A stretch of 53,856 nt of DNA, taken from NCBI GenBank assembly GCA_015660815.1, contig JACSDF010000007.1:1-53856 (forward strand), in the 5' to 3' direction. Below, piece after piece: positions 20,293 to 29,017 of the stretch. This DNA is from Actinomycetota bacterium (GTDB lineage Bacteria; Actinomycetota; Actinomycetes; Nanopelagicales; Nanopelagicaceae). The stretch's first letter is position 1; each line of letters starts with the position of its first letter. Both the position numbers and the translations under genes were made by a program. Under the pieces are notes generated by a model. It was not told where the DNA came from. It saw only the letters and a list, made by a program, of their open reading frames with translations, and did no database searches.

Positions 20293-22404
20293 TTATTCGC
20301 CACGAACTTTTGCAATGATTTCCTTCGCTACGTTGCCAGGTACTTCGGCATACGAATCGAACTCCATTGAATAGCTCGCGCGACCTTGAGTTCTAGAGCG
20401 GAGATCTCCGACATAGCCGAACATCTCTGACAATGGAACTAGCGCCCTAACAACGCGGGCACCTGACCGCTCATCCATGGCCTGGATTTGGCCACGACGA
20501 CTGTTGATGTCACCGATGACGTCACCCATGAAATCTTCAGGGGTAACAACTTCGACGCGCATCACTGGCTCGAGAATCGCAGGATCGGCAAGCTTTGCCG
20601 CTTCCTTAAACGCTGCAAGTCCAGCAATCTTGAAAGCGAGCTCCGATGAGTCAACATCGTGATACGCACCATCAAGAAGAGTTACTCGTACATCTGTAAG
20701 TGGGTAACCAGCAAGTGGTCCTGATGTCATTCCCTCTTTACAGCCTGCATCTACTGATGGAATGTATTCGCGAGGAACGCGACCACCAGTGACTTTATTT
20801 ACGAATTCATATCCGCCCTCAACAACACCAGTTGGAAGTGGCTCGATTGCAATCTGGATCTTTGCGAACTGTCCAGAGCCACCGGTCTGCTTTTTGTGTG
20901 TGTAGTCGTGACGTGCAACAGGCTTGCGAAGAGTTTCGCGGTAAGCAACCTGAGGCTTTCCAACATTTGCATCAACTTTAAATTCACGGCGCATGCGCTC
21001 GACCAAAATTTCAAGGTGAAGTTCGCCCATGCCAGCGATAATTGTCTGCCCAGTCTCTTCATCGGTCTTTACGTGAAAAGTTGGATCTTCTTCAGATAAA
21101 CGTTGAATGGCAATACCGAGTTTTTCTTGGTCACCCTTTGTCTTTGGCTCGATTGCAACCGAAATAACTGGTGCTGGAAAGTCCATTGATTCTAGGATTA
21201 CAGGCTTAACTGGATCACAAAGAGTTTCACCAGTTGTTGTGTCCTTAAGACCCATAACGGCAACGATCATTCCTGCTCCAACATTGTCACGCTCTTCGCG
21301 CTTATTAGCGTGCATCTGGTAAATCTTTCCGATGCGCTCTTTACGATCCTTAGTTGAGTTAAGAATTGTTGAACCGGTCTCTAGTACACCTGAGTACACG
21401 CGAATAAATGTGAGCTTTCCAAGGTGTGGATCGGTCATGATTTTAAAAGCAAGCGCCGAGAAAGGCTCTTTATTATCTGGGTGACGAATAATTTCAATCT
21501 CACTGTTATTCATATCTGTGCCAACGATTGATTCAACATCGAGCGGGCTTGGCAAGTAGCGAACTACAGCATCTAGCATCGGTTGAACGCCTTTGTTTTT
21601 AAATGCAGAGCCAGTTACTACTGGAGTTAATTTTGCTGCAAGTGTTGCGCGGCGAATTCCAGCGATAATTTCAACTTCAGTTAATTCGATTCCCTCAAGA
21701 AACTTCTCCATGCAAATATCGTCATTCTCAGAGAGAGTTTCAATCATGTCGTGACGAGCTTGCTTTGCTTTTTCAAGTAAGTCAGCTGGAATCTCTTCAA
21801 CTGCGTAATCTTCACCCTTTTGGGTCTCACCACGCCAAGTAAGTGCCTTCATCGCAATTAGATCTACGACTCCGAGGAAATCTCCTTCGATGCCGATTGG
21901 AATTTGCAGAACGAGAGCGACTGCATTTAAACGATCCTTGATCATGCTCACGCACTTGTCGAATGATGCCCCGGTGCGGTCAAGCTTGTTAACAAAACAG
22001 ATACGTGGAACTGAGTAACGATCGGCTTGACGCCATACCGTTTCAGATTGTGGCTCTACACCTGCAACACCATCGAACACTGCAACTGCACCATCTAGAA
22101 CACGCAGTGAACGCTCGACCTCAATTGTGAAGTCAACGTGGCCGGGTGTATCGATAATGTTAATGAGGTGGTCATCCCACATACAGGTAGTTGCCGCAGA
22201 GGTAATAGTGATACCGCGCTCTTGCTCCTGCTCCATCCAGTCCATCGTTGCTGCACCTTCGTGCACCTCGCCGATTTTGTAGTTAATACCAGTGTAAAAA
22301 AGGATGCGCTCAGTAGTCGTGGTTTTGCCCGCGTCGATGTGAGCCATGATTCCAATGTTGCGAACCGTAGCTAGATCGATCTTCTCTACTACTGATACTG
22401 ACAC
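20293..22404 (-). CDS. fusA: elongation factor G
   Basis: Translocase GTPase of 703 residues with all five domains. G1 [19 protein letters not shown] near residue 20, switch [12 protein letters not shown]4 NKLDRTGA; domain IV contains [15 protein letters not shown] and the C-terminus REIIAK-like [12 protein letters not shown]. 56 bases after rpsG. No split or duplication is seen. Confidence 0.98.
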   Translation of the reverse strand: MSVSVVEKIDLATVRNIGIMAHIDAGKTTTTERILFYTGINYKIGEVHEGAATMDWMEQEQERGITITSAATTCMWDDHLINIIDTPGHVDFTIEVERSLRVLDGAVAVFDGVAGVEPQSETVWRQADRYSVPRICFVNKLDRTGASFDKCVSMIKDRLNAVALVLQIPIGIEGDFLGVVDLIAMKALTWRGETQKGEDYAVEEIPADLLEKAKQARHDMIETLSENDDICMEKFLEGIELTEVEIIAGIRRATLAAKLTPVVTGSAFKNKGVQPMLDAVVRYLPSPLDVESIVGTDMNNSEIEIIRHPDNKEPFSALAFKIMTDPHLGKLTFIRVYSGVLETGSTILNSTKDRKERIGKIYQMHANKREERDNVGAGMIVAVMGLKDTTTGETLCDPVKPVILESMDFPAPVISVAIEPKTKGDQEKLGIAIQRLSEEDPTFHVKTDEETGQTIIAGMGELHLEILVERMRREFKVDANVGKPQVAYRETLRKPVARHDYTHKKQTGGSGQFAKIQIAIEPLPTGVVEGGYEFVNKVTGGRVPREYIPSVDAGCKEGMTSGPLAGYPLTDVRVTLLDGAYHDVDSSELAFKIAGLAAFKEAAKLADPAILEPVMRVEVVTPEDFMGDVIGDINSRRGQIQAMDERSGARVVRALVPLSEMFGYVGDLRSRTQGRASYSMEFDSYAEVPGNVAKEIIAKVRGE

Positions 22405-22460
22405 GTATTGCCTCTTCTTCTCGTTTGTTTAAACTCGGGTTTTATATCTTTGTAAGCGGG

Positions 22461-22931
22461 TTACCAGCGGTAATGCGCGAAAGCCTTATTAGCTTCAGCC
22501 ATTTTGTGAGTATCTTCGCGACGCTTTACAGCAGCACCAAGGCCGTTGCTTGCATCGATAAGTTCATTCATTAGACGCTCTGACATTGACTTTTCACGAC
22601 GTGATCGTGAGTAATCAATTAACCAGCGAAGTGCCAATGTTGTTGAACGTCCTGCTTTAACTTCAACCGGTACTTGGTATGTAGCTCCACCAACGCGACG
22701 TGAGCGAACTTCAACTGTTGGCTTGATGTTATCTAGTGCGCGCTTCAAAGTGATTACTGGATCAACTTGATTCTTAGCGCGGCAACCTTCAAGTGCGTTA
22801 TAAACAATTGCTTCGGCAGTTGAACGCTTGCCGTGAAGTAATACACGGTTGATGAGTGCAGTTACAACTGGTGAGTTGTAGACAGGATCAGCAACAACTG
22901 CAGCTTTTACTACGGGACCTTTACGTGGCAT
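22461..22931 (-). CDS. rpsG: 30S ribosomal protein S7
   Basis: Head-assembly protein contacting mRNA in the exit site, 156 residues ([50 protein letters not shown]). One-base overlap with rpsL. Confidence 0.97.
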   Translation of the reverse strand: MPRKGPVVKAAVVADPVYNSPVVTALINRVLLHGKRSTAEAIVYNALEGCRAKNQVDPVITLKRALDNIKPTVEVRSRRVGGATYQVPVEVKAGRSTTLALRWLIDYSRSRREKSMSERLMNELIDASNGLGAAVKRREDTHKMAEANKAFAHYRW

Positions 22932-23311
22932 TAGGAAGCCTTCTTCTCTCTCTTTGTACCGTAGCGAGAACGTGATTGCTTACGGTTCTTTACACCTTGT
23001 GTATCTAGTGATCCGCGAATGATCTTGTAACGAACACCTGGTAGATCTTTAACACGACCACCACGAACTAGAACAATGGAGTGCTCTTGCAAGTTGTGAC
23101 CTTCACCAGGAATGTATGCAGTGATTTCCATGCCACTGGTAAGACGAACACGTGCAACTTTGCGTAGCGCAGAGTTTGGTTTCTTAGGGGTTGTTGTGTA
23201 AACGCGTGTACACACACCGCGTCGCTGTGGTGAACCCTTAAGTGCAGGTGTGCTTGTCTTCGTAGTCTTTTCTGCACGACCACGACGAACTAGCTGTTGA
23301 ATTGTTGGCAC
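22931..23311 (-). CDS. rpsL: 30S ribosomal protein S12
   Basis: Decoding-centre protein of 126 residues starting at a GTG ([14 protein letters not shown]), with GGAG about 6 bases upstream. The loops that set accuracy are wild type: K43 in TTPKKPNSA and K88 in [11 protein letters not shown], so target-based streptomycin resistance is not expected. First gene of the str operon, preceded by a structured leader. Confidence 0.97.
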   Translation of the reverse strand: MPTIQQLVRRGRAEKTTKTSTPALKGSPQRRGVCTRVYTTTPKKPNSALRKVARVRLTSGMEITAYIPGEGHNLQEHSIVLVRGGRVKDLPGVRYKIIRGSLDTQGVKNRKQSRSRYGTKREKKAS

Positions 23312-23627
23312 TTCATCTCCATTCGTATCTTCGTTACTGATCTTTTTTCACGCTCAATCGCCGACCCACGCGGTCGGGTGTGTTGCACCCGTTTCGCATG
23401 GATGATGTAAATAGTTTTTCAACTTTTCACACGCACAAGCAACAGAGCTCTATAAAAGAGCAGGGATGAAGATTAACCCAACCGCGCTCATGGAGTCAAA
23501 ACGGCCCTTTTACTCCTGCTTGAGGCATGGGTGGCTCAGATTCCCCATTTTTATACATCCGGGCGTGTCGGAGTCCACTCTCCAGACATTGTTCCTGAAG
23601 GTGAAGATGCCCAAAAAAGAACGAGGA
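23312..23627 (-). promoter_or_regulatory. str operon upstream region with leader hairpins
   Basis: No convincing gene in this 316-base stretch. Nearest rpsL are two overlapping inverted repeats: CCGACC with GGTCGG (23361-23366 and 23372-23377) and GGGTG with CACCC (23376-23380 and 23386-23390). They share two bases and so cannot both be fully paired. A possible promoter further up is TTGACT (23494-23499), 17 bases, TTAATC (23471-23476), which is weak. A 59-codon open frame on the plus strand (23466-23645) lacks a good ribosome-binding site and known motifs. Confidence 0.4.
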
Positions 23628-24056
23628 TCAGGTGATTTGCAGTGATCCATCGTTATTGAATTCAAATGCTCCCCAAGCAACTTCCCATACGTATCCATCC
23701 GGATCCGCGAAGTACCCAGAGTAACCGCCCCAAAAGGTATCGGCAGCGGGCTTAACAATATGAGCTCCCGCCGCTTTCGCAGATGCCAAGACCTCATCTA
23801 CTTCGCCGCGTTCCCTCACATTGTGCGCCAAAGTAATACCAGAAAACTTCGAGCGTGGCTCACTCCAGTCTGGACCAATATCGTCAGCGAGATCTTGGTA
23901 TGGATAGAGCGCGAGCGCAACGCCGTTTGTTTGAAAGAAAACAATGCCATCTTCAGGCGATCGGGAGGTCGGCAATTTAAGTCCATCCCTATAGAAGTGG
24001 AATGATCGCTCAAGATTTGCCACACCTAAAGTGATAATCGATATACGAGGTTCCAT
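23628..24056 (-). CDS. VOC-superfamily (glyoxalase-like) protein
   Basis: A 142-residue vicinal-oxygen-chelate fold with the two beta-alpha-beta-beta-beta modules: SIITLGVANLERSFHFYRDG at the N-terminus and GYSGYFADPDGYVWEVAWG near residues 108-126. The C-terminal glutamate in WEVAW is at a usual metal position, while the N-terminal metal histidine seems absent (IITLG). It could be a dioxygenase-like, resistance-like or non-metal member; substrate is not predictable. Single gene with its own promoter candidate. Confidence 0.85.
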   Translation of the reverse strand: MEPRISIITLGVANLERSFHFYRDGLKLPTSRSPEDGIVFFQTNGVALALYPYQDLADDIGPDWSEPRSKFSGITLAHNVRERGEVDEVLASAKAAGAHIVKPAADTFWGGYSGYFADPDGYVWEVAWGAFEFNNDGSLQIT

Positions 24057-24088
24057 TACCGAAGATTACTACTCGACACTTACCAGCT

Positions 24089-24121
24089 CCCCGCATCCAT
24101 ATTTTTATTATAGATACGGGG
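24089..24121 (-). promoter_or_regulatory. promoter of the VOC gene inside an inverted repeat
   Basis: A perfect TATAAT (24107-24112 on the minus strand) lies between 9-base arms CCCCGTATC (24121-24113) and GATGCGGGG (24097-24089), complementary apart from one G-T pair. The predicted start is near 24100, leaving a leader of about 45 bases. No good -35 is seen. The arms could be an operator, or a weak terminator for satP upstream on the same strand. Confidence 0.45.
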
Positions 24122-24135
24122 ATGTAATCTACTGA

Positions 24136-24681
24136 TTAAGGGAGGATTGTTTTTTCATTTTCATCGTTGATCAGAGCCTTGGCGGCCATATATAGAGCAA
24201 CTAACGCCGTAACAATTCCAATGAAGCCGGCAATTTTGATTGCATTAAGGTTACCGCTACCCCAGTTTCCATAAGCTTGCACGGCCATAGTTAAAGTTAC
24301 AAAAAAACCAAAGATGTTGTGGAGCATGCTCCGCCTCATGACCGCCATCCAAAAGATGAAGGCGGCGACAGCAAAACTCATGAAGTAGGGGCCACCGATA
24401 CCGACGGGCTGCACTTGAGAGGTGCTGTAATACCAAATTGTGAGCCAAAAAGCTCCAAAAGTGCCGAAAAATACCAATCCAATGGCGTCGCCACGAATAA
24501 ATTCCAGGATACTCACCAAAATGCAGACGATTCCGCCAAAAATGAGCGCCATTGCCAATACAGGTGCGCCACCGGCTCTGTTCCAGAGGTTGGCATCTGA
24601 ACTACTTGCCAGAAAAAGTGTGGTTCCGAATGCTGCTAAACCTAGCGGTGCCGGATTTGCCATCATGCGACCATTTTCCAT
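24136..24681 (-). CDS. satP: acetate uptake transporter, GPR1/FUN34/YaaH (SatP) family
   Basis: Six-helix membrane protein of 181 residues with the family signature NPAPLGL at residues 9-15. Members import acetate or succinate with protons. Helices fall near residues 15-30, 38-60, 66-88, 97-117, 120-137 and 150-168. Monocistronic, divergent from the GNAT gene with 198 bases between them in which I see no further gene. Confidence 0.9.
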   Translation of the reverse strand: MENGRMMANPAPLGLAAFGTTLFLASSSDANLWNRAGGAPVLAMALIFGGIVCILVSILEFIRGDAIGLVFFGTFGAFWLTIWYYSTSQVQPVGIGGPYFMSFAVAAFIFWMAVMRRSMLHNIFGFFVTLTMAVQAYGNWGSGNLNAIKIAGFIGIVTALVALYMAAKALINDENEKTILP

Positions 24682-24879
24682 ATTTGATTCTCCCTAGAGC
24701 ACATCGTTTGGCCATCTACTCAAATGGTCCTAGAGGATTATCCACCTAAAAACGAATAATTTGAGGTATTTCGCAGGAATTACGCCAATTTTTTTGGGAT
24801 TGGATTGGAACGTCGACCTAAGGAGTGATTTTTGCTTAAATTATTCATGAGGAAATTCGCATTGTGATGTGATTGCCCC

Positions 24880-25434
24880 ATGGAGATTATCCGCCCCGAA
24901 GAGCGCTACCTGGAGAGTTACAGATTGGCACTGATCCAATCGATTTCTTCTGGTACGGCCGCATATCTTGATCGCGCTCAGAGTGAACTATCGGAGATAG
25001 AAACTGCGCCTGAATTATTCCTGGCAAAACAAGATGACCCTTCAGCATTAACTGGGGATATAAAGCTATCTGATGGATCGTTTGTTCCTCGGCTGCCAGG
25101 TTTTACCCGTTGGATGTGGGATGGTGATATGTGCGGGGAAATTAATTTCCGTTGGCAAAATGGCACAACAGAGTTACCGCCTCTTTGTTTGGGGCATATC
25201 GGGTATGAAGTATTTTCATGGAAGCGAAATAATGGTTATGCAACCGAGGCGCTGAGACAGATACTTCCGGAGGCAATTAAATTGGGTATGCCTTTTGTGG
25301 AACTTACTACCGATGTCGACAACTTATTTTCGCAAAAGGTAATTAAGAATAATGGCGGAGTTCTCTACGAGAAGTTTGTTAAACCTGCAGTCCACGGTGG
25401 TACGGATGGTCTGCGTTTTCGAATTTATCTATAA
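24880..25434 (+). CDS. GNAT-family N-acetyltransferase
   Basis: A 184-residue protein. The acetyl-CoA-binding motif is visible as RNNGYATEALRQILPEAI near residues 120-137, followed by VELTTDVDNLFSQKVIKNNGG, the usual RimJ/RimL-like end. Substrate is unknown. No strong ribosome-binding site precedes the ATG at 24880. Followed 48 bases later by the hydrolase gene on the same strand. Confidence 0.85.
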   Translation: MEIIRPEERYLESYRLALIQSISSGTAAYLDRAQSELSEIETAPELFLAKQDDPSALTGDIKLSDGSFVPRLPGFTRWMWDGDMCGEINFRWQNGTTELPPLCLGHIGYEVFSWKRNNGYATEALRQILPEAIKLGMPFVELTTDVDNLFSQKVIKNNGGVLYEKFVKPAVHGGTDGLRFRIYL

Positions 25435-25482
25435 GTACCGCTCTCGGCTTGAATTCACAATTTCTGTGATAGACATGCCACC

Positions 25483-26268
25483 ATGTTCCTTGAAGTAAAC
25501 GGAGTTCGCTTACACGCCGTAAGTTTTGGCACAGGTTCTCGCACAATTCTCGCAGTTGGTGGTTGGACAGGTAGTTGGGAGATGTGGGAAGAGACCTTAA
25601 GTTTATTGAGCGCCGACAATTGGAGATGCGTTGCATTTGATCATCGAGGCTCAGGTGAATCCCCCGTTCACCCTGAATTAATATCAGTTCAGAACATGGT
25701 CGATGACATTATTGGAGTAATGGATCAACTCGCCATTGAAACTTGCGTACTTGCAGGCGAATCCTCTGGCGGAGCGATCGCGCAACTGGCCGCGGCTCAA
25801 TATCCCAATCGAATTACAGGATTAATTGTGGTTGATTCAGCTTCAACTGAAAGGGCTGAACTGGCACCAAGTGCCTTTGCTGCAGCGTGCCGAAACAATT
25901 ATCAAGCAGCGGTGGAAGCATTTGTAGATAGATGCGTTCCTGAAGCAGATTCAGATCATATTCGTCGCTGGGGCCGAAACTTATTAATGAGGGCCGAGCC
26001 AGAGCAAGCAGCTAGATTGATTGAGATGTGGCAGGACGATGATGTTCCGGAATTTGATGTCGAGCAAATAACCCAACCAACTTTAATTATTCATGGCACA
26101 GAAGATGTGATTGTTTCAATCGAGTCCAGCCGAAAACTGAACGAACTAATTCCAGACTCTAAATTAGTTGAATTAAGTGGATGTGGTCACGTGCCGACTA
26201 TGACGCGTCCAAAAGAAGTTTACGAAGAGATACTAAAATATTTTCCGCTTAAGGGTTTTCAAGGTTAA
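25483..26268 (+). CDS. alpha/beta-fold hydrolase
   Basis: A 261-residue serine hydrolase. The catalytic triad can be read: S94 in AGESSGG, D208 in HGTEDV and H236 in GCGHVP. The oxyanion region GGWTGSWEMW and the FDHRGSGES motif (near residue 52-60) place it among haloperoxidase- or esterase-like hydrolases. Substrate is unknown. Its 3' end overlaps the convergent vapC by 20 bases. Confidence 0.9.
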   Translation: MFLEVNGVRLHAVSFGTGSRTILAVGGWTGSWEMWEETLSLLSADNWRCVAFDHRGSGESPVHPELISVQNMVDDIIGVMDQLAIETCVLAGESSGGAIAQLAAAQYPNRITGLIVVDSASTERAELAPSAFAAACRNNYQAAVEAFVDRCVPEADSDHIRRWGRNLLMRAEPEQAARLIEMWQDDDVPEFDVEQITQPTLIIHGTEDVIVSIESSRKLNELIPDSKLVELSGCGHVPTMTRPKEVYEEILKYFPLKGFQG

Positions 26269-26656
26269 AAGTTGCAATATCTGTTTTAACGAAATCATCA
26301 CCCTTGCAAATTAGTTTTCTGCGAGAGGTCGTTGTTAGTGCATAAGCAAAAACATCTCCAAAGTTCAGTTGAGCTGGATGCCCACTTCCTTTTCCATAAT
26401 CACGATATGCCGCACGGGCGACTTCTATCTGTTTTAAATCTACTGGAATTATTTCGATTTCAGCCTCTTTTATGAGTGCATCAAATTTACGGATTGCAAT
26501 TGGATTCCTCGTCGAATCTACGACGATTGCGGTTTCTAAATAGTTTCCAGCAGATATCACGCAGCTATTACTACTAATTGCAACGAGAATCTCATCGCTA
26601 TCGGGCTCAGCAAAAAGAATTGATAAAATGGCTGAACTGTCCACGACTACCTTCAT
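26249..26656 (-). CDS. vapC: VapC-type PIN-domain ribonuclease toxin
   Basis: 135 residues with the PIN acidic residues D6 (VVVDSSAIL), E41 (NYLETAIV), D101 (LNFGDVFAYA) and D120/D121 (CKGDDF). The HPAQLNFGD region matches the actinobacterial VapC subgroup. Overlaps its antitoxin by four bases (ATGA), so translation is coupled. Likely cleaves RNA when freed from VapB; the target is unknown. Confidence 0.93.
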   Translation of the reverse strand: MKVVVDSSAILSILFAEPDSDEILVAISSNSCVISAGNYLETAIVVDSTRNPIAIRKFDALIKEAEIEIIPVDLKQIEVARAAYRDYGKGSGHPAQLNFGDVFAYALTTTSRRKLICKGDDFVKTDIATFNLENP

Positions 26657-26898
26657 CGAGGTAGGCCTAAATCGTTGTAGAGCATTGAATCGACTGACTC
26701 TCTGGTCATTCCTTTTGGCATCTGTATTGCGATTTCGTGAGCCAAAATCCTTAACCTTTCAAGGCGATCCTGGGCCGTGGCTCTTACCAAACGTTCTCGT
26801 AAGGCCACGGTCACAGCCTCAGTAAGAGACTCGTCATAAATCGAGGCTACTTGCGCGGCAAGCCGGTGAGCCTCTTCATTCTTAATGTTCATTCCCAT
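26653..26898 (-). CDS. vapB: VapB-type antitoxin
   Basis: 81 residues of the short PSK/VapB type: N-terminal MNIKNEEAHRLAAQVA followed by SLTEAVTVALRERL, a ribbon-helix-helix, then a toxin-binding tail. Two starts are possible (26898 and 26892). A TATAAC -10 element (26908-26913) would start transcription about 3 bases before the first ATG, suggesting a nearly leaderless mRNA and favouring 26898. Confidence 0.9.
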   Translation of the reverse strand: MGMNIKNEEAHRLAAQVASIYDESLTEAVTVALRERLVRATAQDRLERLRILAHEIAIQMPKGMTRESVDSMLYNDLGLPR

Positions 26899-26973
26899 AC
26901 CTGAAATGTTATACCCTTAAAAAATTGTTTCTACCATATTGGCTATTCAGGGTGGGGTTGGAGCTGGCCTTTT

Positions 26974-27597
26974 CTAACAGCAGACCAGATGACCCTTCCA
27001 TGCTTGCCGACCTTCTCTAATTGCAACTCCTCCGATAATGAGGGCGGCAATTGGATCACTCCAACTCCATCCAAAGAGGGAATTGAGCAGGAGGCTGAGG
27101 AGCACTGCTGCGGAAAGGTAGGTACAAAGGAGTGTTTGTTTTGAATCGGCGACTGCAGTGGCCGAACCAAGTTCGCGTCCAGTACGACGTTGAAGTAGGG
27201 AAAGAATGGGCATGACAATCAAACTAAGGGAGGTTATGACTATGCCGGTTGTACTGTGTTCTACATTAACAACCCCAGTCATGGAAAGAATCGCGTTGAC
27301 AATGACATAGGCTGCAAGGGCGAAAAAGCTAATGGCGATTGCGCGGAGTGTGGGCTTCTCGAAACGCTCCGGGTCGCTATGTGAGAACTGCCAGGCGACT
27401 GCGGCGGCGGAAAAAACCTCAATGAGCGAGTCCAGTCCGAAGCCGACCAAAGCTCCAGAGGATGCTGCTAAGCCGGCGGAAACTGAGACGATAGCCTCAA
27501 TTATGTTGTAGCTGATCGTGGCGGTAACCAACCAACGGATACGTCGACGAAGGAGCGATTTGCGCTCGGCAATCTGAGCTTCCACGGTAGTAGAAAT
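26974..27597 (-). CDS. small CDF-like (TMEM163-type) cation transporter in the CmtR operon
   Basis: About 207 residues with six membrane segments and no cytoplasmic C-terminal domain. Polar intramembrane motifs GFGLDSLIEVFSAA (helix 2) and AVADSKQTLLCTYLSA (helix 5) resemble the cation-diffusion facilitators, closest by memory to TMEM163-like proteins. It ends with two cysteines. The best ribosome-binding site (AAAGGAGG) lies 7 bases before an ATT at 27597, so I take ATT as start. A TTG at 27645 gives a longer frame overlapping the regulator but has no such site. Fourteen bases after the metal sensor; probably Cd, Pb or Zn efflux. Confidence 0.8.
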   Translation of the reverse strand: MSTTVEAQIAERKSLLRRRIRWLVTATISYNIIEAIVSVSAGLAASSGALVGFGLDSLIEVFSAAAVAWQFSHSDPERFEKPTLRAIAISFFALAAYVIVNAILSMTGVVNVEHSTTGIVITSLSLIVMPILSLLQRRTGRELGSATAVADSKQTLLCTYLSAAVLLSLLLNSLFGWSWSDPIAALIIGGVAIREGRQAWKGHLVCC

Positions 27598-27611
27598 TAC
27601 TTCGCCTCCTT

Positions 27612-27947
27612 TCAATGCGGAACCAAGCAGGTAATGTCGAGACAATCGGTCGATTCTTCGACGGCGAGAACGACGTTCACAAGATCAGTTAATGCACGCG
27701 TCAGATGCGGATCGGAAATTTCGTATCGAGTCTTTCGCCCTTCGGGAATGGCATTCACAATCCCGCAGGCCCGTAAGCAACTCAGGTGATTGGAGACATT
27801 GGATCGCGTCAGATCGAGATCACGCGCGAGCTCAACCGGATAGTCGGGGTGGTTAAGGAGGTTCATGAGAATGCGAGAGCGGGTAGGGTCGGCCATCGCA
27901 CGGCCAAGACGATTCATAACGTCTATACGTGAGGCAATAGTCAGCAT
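27612..27947 (-). CDS. cmtR: ArsR/SmtB-family metal sensor, CmtR-like
   Basis: Winged-helix repressor of 111 residues from the ATG at 27947. From that start the metal ligands of Mycobacterium tuberculosis CmtR fall at identical numbers: C57 and C61 in the recognition helix (TRSNVSNHLSCLRACGIV) and C102 near the C-terminus. In CmtR these bind Cd(II) or Pb(II) and release DNA. A further start 15 bases upstream (27962) is possible but would lie inside the promoter. A 22-bp palindrome covers this start codon. Operon with the transporter downstream; divergent from a CDF exporter. Confidence 0.93.
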   Translation of the reverse strand: MLTIASRIDVMNRLGRAMADPTRSRILMNLLNHPDYPVELARDLDLTRSNVSNHLSCLRACGIVNAIPEGRKTRYEISDPHLTRALTDLVNVVLAVEESTDCLDITCLVPH

Positions 27948-27958
27948 GTGCTGACTAT
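27937..27958. promoter_or_regulatory. 22-bp palindromic operator and promoter over the cmtR start
   Basis: Perfect 10-bp arms ATAGTCAGCA (27937-27946) and TGCTGACTAT (27949-27958) separated by TG. The left arm contains the first bases of cmtR. On the minus strand TATAGT (27953-27958) is a good -10 element whose expected transcription start falls at or next to the ATG, implying a leaderless mRNA blocked by bound repressor. The 54 bases to the divergent exporter contain TACAAT (27965-27970 region) as a possible -10 for that gene. Confidence 0.75.
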
Positions 27959-28012
27959 ACAATCTACAATGATGAATTAGTAACTAATGCAGAGTAAAAC
28001 GGAGAGGCCGAA

Positions 28013-28927
28013 ATGAGCGAACACAATCATGGACAGAATATTCCTTCCAATCGCGTCCGCTTGACCATCGCATTCGGTATTACATCGGCAATTCTGGTAG
28101 CAGAAATTGTCGGAGCTCTTTTGACTGGAAGTCTTGCCCTACTCATCGACGCAGCCCACATGTTTACCGACGCTGGTGGATTACTTCTGGCACTTTTTGC
28201 AGCAAATTTGGCCGAGCGTCCAGCTAACCTACGCCGAACATGGGGTCATGCTCGCGCAGAGGTCTTAGCGGCAACCGCTCAGGCGGCCATCCTGCTCGGG
28301 GTCGGCATCTTCATCTTTATCGAAGGAGTGCAACGGCTTGTCAATCCGCCGGATATAGCATCGGGACCGCTCGCCATATTTGGAATCATCGGACTGATTG
28401 GGAACCTCGCCTCGATTACAGTCCTAGTCAGCGTCCGTGGTGCAAACTTCAACATGAGAGCTGCCTTTTTGGAGGTCGTCAATGATGCACTTGGTTCAGT
28501 AGCGGTCATCATTTCTGCCATCATCATTGCTACAACCGGATGGATGCGCGTTGACGCAGTAGTTGCGATGTTAATCGGTGTTCTCATACTTCCACGCACA
28601 TTTAAACTTCTCTTTGAAACAATTGACGTACTCATGGAGTCCACCCCGCGTGGACTCGACCTTGATTCTGTACGTGCGCACATTCTTGAACTCCCGCATG
28701 TGCTTTCGGTCCATGATCTTCATGCAACCCAAATCTCTACGGGTTTGCCGGTGCTAACTGCTCACGTTGTCATCGATGACGAGTGCTTTTATGACGGACA
28801 CGCACCTGAAATAACCGACGAACTTCAAAAATGCGTGGCAGAGCATTTTGATGTACAGATTGAACATTCTACTTTTCAATTGGAGCGTTTGGCGCACGCT
28901 AAACATGAGCACGCAACTCATGATTAA
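28013..28927 (+). CDS. cation diffusion facilitator (CzcD/ZitB-type metal exporter)
   Basis: Six-helix proton-coupled exporter of Zn(II), Cd(II) or Co(II), 304 residues, with a C-terminal cytoplasmic domain and histidine-containing ends (SEHNHG; AKHEHATHD). The helix-2 site is intact: D46-x2-H49-x3-D53 (DAAHMFTD). In helix 5 the first ligand position is E154 with D158 (FLEVVNDALGS) rather than His-x3-Asp. GGAG lies 8 bases before the ATG. Divergent from cmtR and sharing the intergenic operator, so probably co-regulated. Confidence 0.92.
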   Translation: MSEHNHGQNIPSNRVRLTIAFGITSAILVAEIVGALLTGSLALLIDAAHMFTDAGGLLLALFAANLAERPANLRRTWGHARAEVLAATAQAAILLGVGIFIFIEGVQRLVNPPDIASGPLAIFGIIGLIGNLASITVLVSVRGANFNMRAAFLEVVNDALGSVAVIISAIIIATTGWMRVDAVVAMLIGVLILPRTFKLLFETIDVLMESTPRGLDLDSVRAHILELPHVLSVHDLHATQISTGLPVLTAHVVIDDECFYDGHAPEITDELQKCVAEHFDVQIEHSTFQLERLAHAKHEHATHD

Positions 28928-29017
28928 TTAACATATCTAGAGTTCAACCAGTTTAGAAGTGAGCGACACTGAGAAATCCCCCTTCCAGAAGTGGAAATTT
29001 GGCTTAAGGTGGGTTCC

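Noticed and set aside
23466-23645. 59-codon open frame on the plus strand between rpsL and the VOC gene
   Set aside because: The nearest purine-rich site is too close to the ATG, there is no recognisable motif, and it runs into the VOC gene on the other strand.
28983-28996. Small hairpin TTCCA-GAAG-TGGAA before deoD as a possible purine switch
   Set aside because: A five-bp stem alone; none of the conserved purine riboswitch core is present.
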